Assembly (NCBI GenBank): GCA_041941305.1
Contig: JBGTQJ010000087.1
Coordinates: 1-31,452, forward strand
Reading direction: 5' to 3'
Length of the DNA stretch: 31,452 bases
From: JANSWP01 sp041941305
GTDB taxonomy: Bacteria > Bacteroidota > Bacteroidia > Chitinophagales > Saprospiraceae
Positions 8,202 to 14,973 of this stretch are shown one piece after another; position 1 is the first letter of the stretch; every line of letters begins with the position of its first letter. The position numbers and the translations under genes are program-made. The notes beneath the pieces are model-generated. The model made no database searches and had not been told where the DNA came from. It saw only the letters and a program-made list of their open reading frames with translations.

Positions 8202-8915
8202 TTAAAAAGCTTTCGTCGACATTAAATAATCCGTCCCCAAATGTTTGCCATCGCTGTTATAATACCATGCGCGATTTTTGGGTATTCGAATACCATTAAC
8301 CGTTTCTTCACCTTCAAGGGTAATGTACTCACCATCATTTTTGGACTCGTCATGATAGAATTTATAGGCACTCATGGCATAGGTATCTTTATCAAAATAG
8401 AAATACCAAATGTCGTCGCCTACATCTGCATCATAAGTGACCCGAAGTGCATAATAATCCTTTCCCTGAAAACTCAGATTGTGGATTTTCTCGTCAATTA
8501 TAGTTCCCGGATCCTTCAATTTCATCGGTAAGCCATACAGATAGGTGTAGTAATTTTTGTACATCTCGGAGCGTTCACAAGTCAATCGATATCGCTCTAC
8601 CATGTCTTCCGGAGGTTGAATGCCATTGATGTTTTGGATGCATTTTCCGTCCTTCATGCCGCGAATCATGATTCCTTCCTTCACCATTTTAGTGACTTCA
8701 AAATTGCCATTTTTATTGTTGATGTGTACATGAATCGCCTCTCTGATGTTGGTGTCCTGTCGTTCCTGTTCAAAGCTGAACAGAATATCAGATTGCTCCC
8801 AATTGCCATTTGGATCGTGGTATTGAATGCTCTTTTCGAGGAGGAGTGGTGCAGTCAATTCTTCTTGACAGGCCAAAAAGGACATGCACAAAAGCGGGAG
8901 AAGCAGGTTTTTCAT
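8202..8915 (-). CDS. lipoprotein, DUF6503-like
   Basis: A 237-aa predicted lipoprotein. The N-terminus MKNLLLPLLCMSFLACQEE has a short charged start, a hydrophobic core and a lipobox-like FLAC, so it is probably exported and lipid-anchored. The mature part starts LLEKSIQYHDPNGNW, which I associate with the DUF6503 group of Bacteroidota lipoproteins, and continues as beta-rich sequence (DDIWYFYFDKDTYAMSAYKF, GEETVNGIRIPKNRAWYY). The overall layout resembles LolA/LolB-like or DUF4292-type shallow barrels, but this is only an impression of fold. No catalytic motif is visible. It lies upstream of the DUF819 gene on the same strand (55-bp gap), so co-transcription is possible. The family name is from memory and should be read as tentative. 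Confidence 0.75.
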   Translation of the reverse strand: MKNLLLPLLCMSFLACQEELTAPLLLEKSIQYHDPNGNWEQSDILFSFEQERQDTNIREAIHVHINNKNGNFEVTKMVKEGIMIRGMKDGKCIQNINGIQPPEDMVERYRLTCERSEMYKNYYTYLYGLPMKLKDPGTIIDEKIHNLSFQGKDYYALRVTYDADVGDDIWYFYFDKDTYAMSAYKFYHDESKNDGEYITLEGEETVNGIRIPKNRAWYYNSDGKHLGTDYLMSTKAF

Positions 8916-8978
8916 TTTGCCAAAGGTTTTGTTGATGCAAAAATTAAAAACTTTAGCAATTAATTATAGAATTCTTCA

Positions 8979-9020
8979 GTTCAAAGTGGTCTAAAATTGT
9001 AAACATGAACCATCTTGAAC
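8979..9020. repeat. imperfect inverted repeat, GTTCAAAG type
   Basis: GTTCAAAGTGGT (8979-8990) pairs with ACCATCTTGAAC (9009-9020) at 10 of 12 positions. It lies 17 bp past the stop of the minus-strand gene at 9037 and may act as its terminator, though no clear U-run follows. It shares words with the 5196-5270 repeat. Confidence 0.35.
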
Positions 9021-9036
9021 AACTCATTGGAACCTT

Positions 9037-9618
9037 TCAATTTTTCAAAAACCGATATACCAGACTAATCCCTACACTTCTCGAACTAAATCCGGCACTA
9101 AAATTTAAATTTTCGAAGCCATCATCGAGGAAAAAGCCAAAGCGGGCGCTGGGTTGTGTTTCTGCACCGATGTAAAAAGATTCATTGAGTTGATACTGCA
9201 CACCAAGAATAAAGCCTAAACCGGTAGATACACTGGAAGCGGTATTGTCGGCGGTTGTTGTCAATGCGAAATCCAGAAGTCCGGTGATACCTGTAACTAG
9301 ATTCAGTTTTTCAGAAAGCTTCCTTCTTTTTTCCTGACCAATGTTTAGTCCAATATTGAAGTTACCAATACCATCATCTCCGATGCCCTGAGCATTCACA
9401 TTCGCAAAGGCAAGTCCTAGTCGAAGGTATTTGTTTTCGCCTGTCTGTTTTTTGAGCAAAAAATCAAAATTGAAATCATCCAAACCCACTAATTGTAAAC
9501 CAATCTCGCGCCCATGAAAAGTCGCTTTCTCTGTGGTTTGTGCTGTTAATTTATTGGAAAAGCAAGTGAAAATAGATACTAAAAATAGCGTGGATAGAAA
9601 GTTAAATTTGAATTTCAT
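9037..9618 (-). CDS. outer-membrane beta-barrel protein, hypothetical
   Basis: A 193-aa exported protein. The signal peptide is clear (MKFKFNFLSTLFLVSIF... ending at LTAQ, about residue 27). The remainder alternates polar and hydrophobic residues in strands separated by Gly/Asn turns: GREIGLQLVGLDDFNFDF, YLRLGLAFANVNA, NIGLNIGQEKRR, then ARFGFFLDDGF and FSAGFSSRSVGISLVYRFL. The C-terminal aromatic (VYRFLKN) is typical of small porin-like or OmpW/PorT-style barrels. No family is recognised and no enzymatic motif is seen. The gene is alone, with the 206-bp inverted-repeat element about 90 bp upstream of its start. Confidence 0.7.
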   Translation of the reverse strand: MKFKFNFLSTLFLVSIFTCFSNKLTAQTTEKATFHGREIGLQLVGLDDFNFDFLLKKQTGENKYLRLGLAFANVNAQGIGDDGIGNFNIGLNIGQEKRRKLSEKLNLVTGITGLLDFALTTTADNTASSVSTGLGFILGVQYQLNESFYIGAETQPSARFGFFLDDGFENLNFSAGFSSRSVGISLVYRFLKN

Positions 9619-9705
9619 GAAATGGATGTTTTTAGAATAAGATATGAGGTTTAAGATTAAAAGTAGTTCCGCTTGCAGAACGGAGCAGCAAGGTAGATTA
9701 AAGTT

Positions 9706-9911
9706 CTCAGAGTCCCCTGCGGGCAGGGCTGTTAAGTTCTATTATTGAAAGTCAAAATGTAAAATGTAAAATGATAAATTTAAAAGTATGGGCATTCATA
9801 AAGACCTGATAACGAAATTCTTAGAAAATGTGAACTTTTACATTTTACATTTTACATTTTGACTTTTAACTTTATTAGCATAGAACTTAACAGCCCTGCC
9901 CCTGTGGGAGA
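9706..9911. repeat. 206-bp long inverted-repeat element (MITE-like)
   Basis: The left arm, about 9706-9772, begins CTCAGAGTCCCCTGCGGGCA and continues through GGGCTGTTAAGTTCTAT and AAGTCAAAATGTAAAATGTA. The right arm, about 9834-9911, carries the inverted copy of all three blocks with a few small gaps. The core of about 60 bp is AT-rich and non-coding. The arms also contain a small internal palindrome (CCCTGC-GG-GCAGGG). No obvious target-site duplication was found. The size and layout resemble a non-autonomous transposon or a large hairpin-forming repeat. Confidence 0.65.
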
Positions 9912-10018
9912 CTCTGAGAGGGCTAAGGAGGCAACTTGCTTACTTATAAAATAGCGCTGGAAAGGTAGACAATTGCAATTGCTGCTTGAGTTGGGTAGAA
10001 ATAAGAATTGAAACAAAA

Positions 10019-10097
10019 AAGGTGGCAACTTTCCGAAAAGAGAGTCTGGTAATTACTTGATAAACAAATAATTAGGGTTTTCGGCGTTTACCACCTT
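10019..10097. repeat. interrupted inverted repeat in gene-free region
   Basis: AAGGTGG...CCGAAAA (10019-10039) pairs with TTTTCGG...CCACCTT (10078-10097): two 7-bp helices separated by an internal loop. It may be part of an RNA structure or a further repeat; no gene covers it. Confidence 0.35.
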
Positions 10098-10149
10098 AGC
10101 GTTTGCTTAAAACGTGATTTGTAGGTTTGTCTTTGGCAAAATATATTGT

Positions 10150-10222
10150 AAAAAAAAATCAGGCAATGACCTGGCATGCCTGATTGTTGGTTTTTCTCAA
10201 CGAAAATTAATTGTTGAACCGG
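10150..10222 (-). ncRNA. candidate small RNA, about 73 nt
   Basis: On the minus strand a TATTTTTG box (10235-10228) fits the Bacteroidota -7 word TAnnTTTG. About six bases later a presumed transcript would begin near 10222. It carries a small stem (TCAAC / GTTGA around an AT-rich loop) and ends in a strong intrinsic terminator: a 9-bp stem AATCAGGCA / TGCCTGATT followed by nine T. There is no reading frame of note inside. No clear -33 element was seen, and no RNA family was recognised. An independent short transcript is the simplest explanation for a strong terminator so far from any gene. Confidence 0.4.
10157..10185. terminator. intrinsic terminator, strongest on the minus strand
   Basis: Inverted repeat AATCAGGCA / TGCCTGATT with an 11-base loop. 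On the minus strand it is followed by nine T (10158-10150). On the plus strand TTTTT follows after a six-base gap, so weaker two-way action is possible. No protein gene ends nearby. Confidence 0.65.
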
Positions 10223-10227
10223 GGTTC

Positions 10228-10235
10228 CAAAAATA
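10228..10235 (-). promoter_or_regulatory. candidate -7 box TATTTTTG for the small RNA
   Basis: An exact match to TAnnTTTG on the minus strand, spaced to start transcription near 10222, about 70 nt before the terminator U-run. An upstream TTTG/TTG -33 element is not evident. Confidence 0.35.
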
Positions 10236-10465
10236 CGAGAGCGCTGATATGCAGAATGTTTTCATGAAATAGGTTTTAAAAAAGGGTATTTTGTTGAAGT
10301 CTAATCAATAAACCATTGTTTTTAAAGAGAGTATGACTTTTTATTAGGATAAAAAATGATTTGCCAAACCTTGTCAGTGTAGAAGGGTTTGGATTATCTT
10401 TTTCTGGTAAACCTGAATGTTTTTGGTTAAGAAATTTGGCTATTTATGTAGTAGTACACGGGATT

Positions 10466-10530
10466 GGGGGATTCCCCCTAAAAATGAAAATGAAAATGAA
10501 AATTAAAATCAGAATGAAAATGAAAATTGA
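10466..10530. repeat. GGGGG-ATT-CCCCC palindrome and AAAATG hexamer repeat
   Basis: A triloop palindrome (10466-10478) is followed by several imperfect copies of AAAATG (about 10481-10530). The reading frame across it gives only Lys-Met-Lys repeats, so it is treated as simple-sequence DNA. Confidence 0.6.
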
Positions 10531-10542
10531 ATTGATTTCCTA

Positions 10543-10600
10543 TCGAGTGCCGGGGATTTGAACCCTGATTAAATGCTAAGTTTAAAACCCTGTGGCTCGA
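10543..10600 (-). pseudogene. tRNA-like relic lacking the D arm
   Basis: The minus strand contains GGTTCAAATCC, the standard T-loop (B-box) pattern, inside a near-complete T arm (CAGGG / CCCCG, four of five pairs). It is followed by GCACTCG-A as an acceptor 3' strand. At the other end lies CGAGCCA, of which four bases pair with that acceptor strand. A 7-base loop (TTTTAAA) sits where the anticodon arm should be, but its stem is poor and no D arm fits in the 58 nt. It looks like a degraded tRNA gene or the tRNA end left by an integrated element. No integrase is in the window. Confidence 0.4.
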
Positions 10601-11140
10601 TAAAACTTGAAATTACTATTCAGGGATTCATTTAAAAGAACAATTCGCTTCAATTAAAAGCTTGGTTTTGTTGGGGCATTTATAAGAACATTATGAGAAC
10701 CTTGTCTATTTGAATGCTGAAAGAAGAATTTTGAATGATGATTCTTCATAAGGGAATTTCCAATATCAACCTTCTGTTCAAAAAAACAGTGTGCAGTTGG
10801 CAATTTTTTTAAGAGGTATGAAGAAAAAGAAATTCATTTATTTCAATTGCTGCATTTTTTGTTTCCGTCTTAAAAAGAACTGCCGACTGCCTACTGAAAA
10901 AGTATTCCCTATTCGCTGACACAAAGGAATATCAAAAAAATTGAGCTTGCAATAGGCTAATTTTCCAGAAAGACCTAATTTGGGAAAATTAAGAGAGTTT
11001 AACGACAATCCTTTATGGAATCTGGCTTTGTTAAAGAAAAATGATTTTTGCAAAACATTGATTTTCAGTCCAATACAAATATTGTTAAAATTGTAATTTG
11101 ATGTCGTTAAAAACTTTAACATTTTCAAATTGGCGTTCAA
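10601..11140. other. gene-free stretch upstream of meaB
   Basis: A 100-codon minus-strand frame (10838-11140) lacks any recognisable motif or signal sequence and is rich in Phe/Asn/Lys as expected from AT-rich noise. The only feature noted is the second copy of the 20-bp repeat at 10880-10899. Confidence 0.5.
10880..10899. repeat. 20-bp dispersed repeat, copy 2
   Basis: One mismatch from the copy at 2321-2340. Both copies are intergenic and upstream of a + strand gene. Confidence 0.45.
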
Positions 11141-12232
11141 GTGTCAAAAAACAAGATAAATACGAGAATTGATGTGACTTCGGAAAATACAATTTCGTCC
11201 AATGCGGCTTTTCAAATGCCCAAAAAGGAACGAAAAGGAAAAATTATTCGATCTGTCTCCGAATATGTTGAAGGTATTTTGAAGAATGATCGAGTACTGC
11301 TGAGTCAGGCTATTACTTTGGTAGAAAGTACCAAAGAGGAGCACCGACAAATCTCAGGCGAAATTTTAGAAAAATGCTTGGCCCATTCAGGTAATTCAAT
11401 CCGAATTGCAGTAACCGGATCTCCGGGGGTAGGTAAGAGTACCTTTATTGAAACGTTTGGTCTTTATTTAATTGAACGAAATCATTCCCCTGCTGTACTC
11501 GCTATTGATCCTTCCAGTAAAATGAATAAAGGAAGCATTTTGGGAGATAAAACCAGAATGGAACAGTTGTCTTCTGATCCCAAAGCATTTATTCGACCAT
11601 CGCCAGCAGGTGATTCTCTGGGCGGTGTCGCTCAAAAAACAAGAGAGACTATTTTGCTTTGCGAAGCTGCAGGATTTGACACGATTTTGATTGAGACGGT
11701 TGGAGTAGGGCAGTCTGAAACTACTGTTCATTCCATGACTGATTTTTTCCTTTTGTTGTTGCTCCCCGGAGCCGGAGACGAATTACAAGGTATTAAGAAG
11801 GGAATCGTCGAAATGGCAGATTTGGTTGCTGTCAACAAAGCCGATGGAGATAACTCAAAGCTTGCTACGAATGCCAAACGCGCTTATCGAAATGCACTGC
11901 ATCTGTTTCCAAAAAAAGCAAGTGGATGGACACCAAAAGTACTGACTTGTTCAGGTTTAACTGGGATGGGAATAGAAGATGTTTTGAAACAAATCAATGA
12001 TTTTCAGAAACTTACAAAAGAAAATGGCTTTTTCGAAAAAAAACGAAAAGCTCAGATGAAAAAATGGTTATACGATAAAATCGACTATCGATTGAAAGAA
12101 CTGTTTTACAAAGATGAAAAAGTGAATGATAAAATGAAATCTATTGAAACTGCTATAGAATCCGGAAATATGCTTTTTACAAAAGGAGCCGAGGAGTTAA
12201 TCGAATTGTTCCTGGGCATTCATGGAAAGTAA
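11141..12232 (+). CDS. meaB: methylmalonyl-CoA mutase-associated GTPase MeaB
   Basis: A G3E-type P-loop GTPase that escorts B12-dependent methylmalonyl-CoA mutase, gating cofactor loading and protecting or reactivating the enzyme; cytoplasmic. The 363-aa protein shows ITLVES, the P-loop GSPGVGKST (residues 93-101), DPSSKMNKGSILGDKTRM, IRPSPAGDSLGGVAQKTRE, the switch motif ETVGVGQSE, PGAGDELQGIKKGI and the base-specificity motif NKADGD. A C-terminal helical dimerisation region follows. The start is GTG 11141: an in-frame stop lies at 11117-11119 and no ATG occurs before residue 26, so the N-terminal extension before the conserved part is about 30 residues. The mutase genes are not in this window. 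It stands alone after a 1.5-kb gene-free region. Confidence 0.92.
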   Translation: MSKNKINTRIDVTSENTISSNAAFQMPKKERKGKIIRSVSEYVEGILKNDRVLLSQAITLVESTKEEHRQISGEILEKCLAHSGNSIRIAVTGSPGVGKSTFIETFGLYLIERNHSPAVLAIDPSSKMNKGSILGDKTRMEQLSSDPKAFIRPSPAGDSLGGVAQKTRETILLCEAAGFDTILIETVGVGQSETTVHSMTDFFLLLLLPGAGDELQGIKKGIVEMADLVAVNKADGDNSKLATNAKRAYRNALHLFPKKASGWTPKVLTCSGLTGMGIEDVLKQINDFQKLTKENGFFEKKRKAQMKKWLYDKIDYRLKELFYKDEKVNDKMKSIETAIESGNMLFTKGAEELIELFLGIHGK

Positions 12233-12473
12233 TTCCAGCCTTTCAAAATGGATTCTATTTTTGTAGTATAAAAAAGCTTTGGGAGGGTAGGGTTTTGAAT
12301 CCTAATATATAGAAGCAAAACACGGTGTTAAAAACACTTACAATTACTCACATCCTTTTAGGGACGAAATATGAACTTTCAAGACTTACGGGTAATCGAT
12401 AGGGATCAAAACTCTGCTACTCCAAAGCAATATGGAATGCTATTTTTCTTACTTAGCGCAAACACATTTCAGT

Positions 12474-13100
12474 ATGAAAAAAATATACGCTCTAATCATT
12501 TTTTCCAGCTTCCTTTTTTCCACTTCCTCTTTTGCTCAATTAGAAATAAAATTATTGAACCCTTCTTTTGAAGGCCCCCGACTTCACAGCGTGCAGCCAG
12601 CAGATTGGTTTGATTGTGGTTTTCCTGGTGAAAGCAAACCAGATACTCAACCAGGAGCTTATGATGTAGTCCAGCCTCCACAGAATGGCGAGAGTTATGT
12701 AGGAATGGTGGTTCGGGATAATGAGACGTGGGAAAGTGTAGCCCAGCGATTGGATGGTCTTCTCAAAAAAGGATATTGCTATGAGTTCAATATACATCTA
12801 TGTCGATCCGAATTATATTTGAGCGGAACCCGAGACGATACCATTATAAAAAACTTCGCCACACCTGCCGTCTTTAGGATCTGGGGAGGAGTCGGACATT
12901 GTAGTAAAGATCAGTTGCTCGCTAAATCAGATCCTATTGAACATCAGGAGTGGAAAGAATATATCTTTCATTTCAAACCAGAAGAGGATTGGTCCTATAT
13001 TCTCCTGGAGGTATTTTATCAAACGCCTACTCTTTTTCCTTATAATGGAAATGTGTTGATTGACAATGCTTCGGCTATTGTTCCAGTAAAATGTGAATAA
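12474..13100 (+). CDS. secreted protein with jelly-roll-like domain, hypothetical
   Basis: A 208-aa exported protein. ATG 12474 is followed by a textbook signal peptide (MKKIYALIIFSSFLFSTSSF, cleavage after AQ near residue 22). The mature part begins LLNPSFEGPRLHSVQPADWF, the usual opening of carbohydrate-binding-like beta-sandwich domains in Bacteroidota surface proteins. It then shows DTQPGAYDVVQPPQNGESYV, VRDNETWESVAQRL, ATPAVFRIWGGVGHC and NGNVLIDNASAI. No T9SS sorting domain follows, so if it is exported it relies on the Sec signal alone. Longer proteins with this N-terminal pattern are common in the phylum, often fused to OmpA-like or sorting domains; this is the short form. Ligand unknown. 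An upstream in-frame extension to 12432 was rejected in favour of the signal peptide start. Confidence 0.75.
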   Translation: MKKIYALIIFSSFLFSTSSFAQLEIKLLNPSFEGPRLHSVQPADWFDCGFPGESKPDTQPGAYDVVQPPQNGESYVGMVVRDNETWESVAQRLDGLLKKGYCYEFNIHLCRSELYLSGTRDDTIIKNFATPAVFRIWGGVGHCSKDQLLAKSDPIEHQEWKEYIFHFKPEEDWSYILLEVFYQTPTLFPYNGNVLIDNASAIVPVKCE

Positions 13101-13166
13101 ATAGGTTTCATCTGTTTTCTCTAACTCTACCTCTTAATTGAGCTAGCATTTACACTTGTGGACATT

Positions 13167-13196
13167 TCCCCCTCAGTCCTATAGTACTGTGGGGGA
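13167..13196. terminator. hairpin downstream of the 12474 gene
   Basis: Arms TCCCCCTCAGT and ACTGTGGGGGA pair at 10 of 11 positions around an 8-base loop, 66 bp past the stop of the secreted-protein gene. No U-run follows, so it may be a repeat rather than an intrinsic terminator. Confidence 0.35.
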
Positions 13197-13328
13197 TAAA
13201 GTCCCTAAGATTGTTTGTCATTTCACTTAATCTCTAGAAGGTTAAAAAAGGTCGGATCTTTCCAAAAAATAGGATCCTTAGAAGCAGGAGTCTTCAATGA
13301 ATCCTTTAATTTTAGTAAATGTGGTTGC

Positions 13329-13441
13329 AAAGGCATTTTGAAACAGCTTAATTTGACTACTTAGTCAATAGCCTTTCAGAAAAAAGTCGTTTTTTTGTCA
13401 AGTCCAAATTTGAAAAAAAGAGCCAGATGTCACGTTTGGCT
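13329..13441. promoter_or_regulatory. palindromes upstream of the sigma factor gene
   Basis: TTGACTA-CT-TAGTCAA (13353-13368) is a perfect 7-bp-arm palindrome, flanked by AAAGGC (13329-13334) and GCCTTT (13371-13376). Further on, AGCCAGA...TTTGGCT (13421-13441) runs into a T-tract and looks like a weak terminator or attenuator about 35 bp before the sigma factor start. The first is a reasonable operator candidate; both roles are inferred. Confidence 0.35.
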
Positions 13442-13474
13442 TTTTCATCTTATTAAAAGAATAGTATTACTATT

Positions 13475-14110
13475 TTGAAGAGCGAAGCTGCATTTCATCC
13501 AGACGAAGATTTTGAGCAATTTCTGGGCGCATTAACTAATAATGGTGCCAGGCAATGGAATTGGTTGATTGCCAAATTCAGGCAAAAACTGATTCCATTT
13601 CTCAATAAACGAATACACAGCTATCCGCAATGGGCATTGCTTAGCAAAAGTCAATTTATAGAAGAAGTTATAGAGGAAACCTTATTGCAGTTCTTCAAAA
13701 TTTTTAAAACCGGGTCCTTTTCCAGCTATAGTGATTTGGAAGCGACAGTGATTACTACGGCTGGGTTCCAACTCAAAGCCGGTTTTGGGAGATTAAAAAA
13801 AGAGCAAAGAATTTACTTCATGGAGGCAGAAGCATTGAGTGCTTTACAGGAAAAACATGGGCAAAGCATTCGGGAATCAGCATCAGGGCTGGCTGAAAAT
13901 ATAGCTGATATTAAAAACAAGCTGAATCAATTGGAAAGCGAAGAGAAGGACCTATTGTTGCGATTTTATAATGGTGAAGAATTAAAGGACATTGCAGATG
14001 ATTTGGCCATTAGCCCATCTGCCTGCCGCAAAAGAAAACAACGGATTTTAGAAAAATTAAGAGACCTGGTAATAAAAACTATTTCACTTTTAATCCTTTC
14101 CTCTTTATGA
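13475..14110 (+). CDS. RNA polymerase sigma factor, sigma-70/ECF-like
   Basis: A 211-aa sigma-like protein. The C-terminal part (about residues 145-200) is a sigma region 4 helix-turn-helix: LNQLESEEKDLLLRFYNG, then ELKDIADDLAISPSACRKRK as the recognition element and QRILEKLRDL. The N-terminal part, which should hold region 2, is divergent (FIEEVIEETLLQFFKIFKTG, then SYSDLEATVITTAGFQLKAG). The start is probably TTG 13475, because the first in-frame ATG lies more than 100 codons in and an in-frame stop occurs at 13454-13456. Its stop overlaps the ATG of the next gene (ATGA), the usual sigma/anti-sigma arrangement. Palindromes upstream may be regulatory. The target promoters are unknown; autoregulation is plausible but not shown. 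Confidence 0.75.
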   Translation: MKSEAAFHPDEDFEQFLGALTNNGARQWNWLIAKFRQKLIPFLNKRIHSYPQWALLSKSQFIEEVIEETLLQFFKIFKTGSFSSYSDLEATVITTAGFQLKAGFGRLKKEQRIYFMEAEALSALQEKHGQSIRESASGLAENIADIKNKLNQLESEEKDLLLRFYNGEELKDIADDLAISPSACRKRKQRILEKLRDLVIKTISLLILSSL

Positions 14111-14949
14111 GCAATTCGAGATTCGATATCGAAACCATTGAACGCTATCTGTTCGACCAAATGTCGGAGAGTGAAAAAGTTGAATTTCAATTTCAGCTTT
14201 TGCAAGATAAAGAATTGCAAATCGAGGTCAAAAAAATGCGTCAAATACAGAAAACGCTGATTGCTGAAAAAAAAATGGAAAAAGGAAGCCTTTCCTTTTT
14301 TAAATGGAAATGGTTTATACCCTTGATTTTAATTCTGGCTACCGGCGTTTATTTTGCCAGCCAATCTTTATTCCAGCCATCCCAAAGCCCTTTGAAAGAG
14401 GAAGAATTGACAGTTCCTGATGAATCCGATAAGGTCTCTCAGCAAACCGAGGCACCAGAAGAAAAGTTAGATGGCCAGGAGAACCAGGCTCCTCCAAATA
14501 TTGAAGATACCCCCACAGAAACCCTTAAACCTGCCAAACAAGCTGCTCCCCCGATTGCTGCTGCGGACCCTAAGGCCTTCAATCCCAATCCATATTTGGA
14601 AGAATTTATCGAAGGGGTCAGAAACCCTGAACTCAGACTGGAAATTGATTCTCCCGGAGCTGATTTGACCTTCCCCTTAATATCCGGAGAGGCTGATATC
14701 AATATCCTTGGAAAGATATACGGGAACCCTCCTCCAACACTTCAACTTAGCATTTTTGATAATCGGGAAGCATCTTATGAAGCCTACCAACCATTACTAA
14801 TCCGCTCAATGCCATTAAACAAAGAGCAGGAGTATTTTGCTTTTCGCTTTTCTGAAAAAAGACAAATGAAAGCTGGCCTGTATTATTATATCATTGAGAC
14901 TGAAGAAGAGGAAGAAATTCTACACATAGGTAAGTTTTTTGTGCGTTAA
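14107..14949 (+). CDS. anti-sigma-like single-pass membrane protein
   Basis: A 280-aa protein translationally coupled to the sigma factor. Residues 1-60 form a helical cytoplasmic segment (DIETIERYLFDQMSESEKVE, QLLQDKELQIEVKKM) resembling the anti-sigma N-terminal domains of Bacteroidota, but without the HxxxCxxC zinc motif. One membrane helix follows at about 69-86 (WFIPLILILATGVYFAS). A long Pro/Glu/Gln-rich linker (about 90-150) leads to a C-terminal beta-rich domain (about 175-280: FPLISGEADINILGKIYGNP, LYYYIIETEEEEEILHIGKF). The topology is cytoplasm-membrane-periplasm, suiting a sensor that releases the sigma factor on an envelope signal. The gene ends 24 bp from the stop of the convergent CHAT gene. 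Anti-sigma function is inferred from position and layout. Confidence 0.65.
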   Translation: MSNSRFDIETIERYLFDQMSESEKVEFQFQLLQDKELQIEVKKMRQIQKTLIAEKKMEKGSLSFFKWKWFIPLILILATGVYFASQSLFQPSQSPLKEEELTVPDESDKVSQQTEAPEEKLDGQENQAPPNIEDTPTETLKPAKQAAPPIAAADPKAFNPNPYLEEFIEGVRNPELRLEIDSPGADLTFPLISGEADINILGKIYGNPPPTLQLSIFDNREASYEAYQPLLIRSMPLNKEQEYFAFRFSEKRQMKAGLYYYIIETEEEEEILHIGKFFVR

Positions 14950-14973
14950 AAAAATTTGTCAAAAACTACAAAA

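Noticed and set aside
10481..10530. Possible CRISPR array
   Set aside because: Units are six bases without spacers; this is simple-sequence repeat DNA. No cas genes are present.
10361..10561. Plus-strand frame with Lys-Met repeats
   Set aside because: The end is translated simple-sequence AAAATG repeat, and the frame then runs into the tRNA-like relic.
10838..11140. 100-codon minus-strand frame upstream of meaB
   Set aside because: No signal peptide, motif or family resemblance; it covers the dispersed 20-bp repeat and AT-rich DNA.
12371..12571. 66-codon plus-strand frame overlapping the start of the 12474 gene
   Set aside because: It runs through the signal peptide region of a better-supported gene in another frame.
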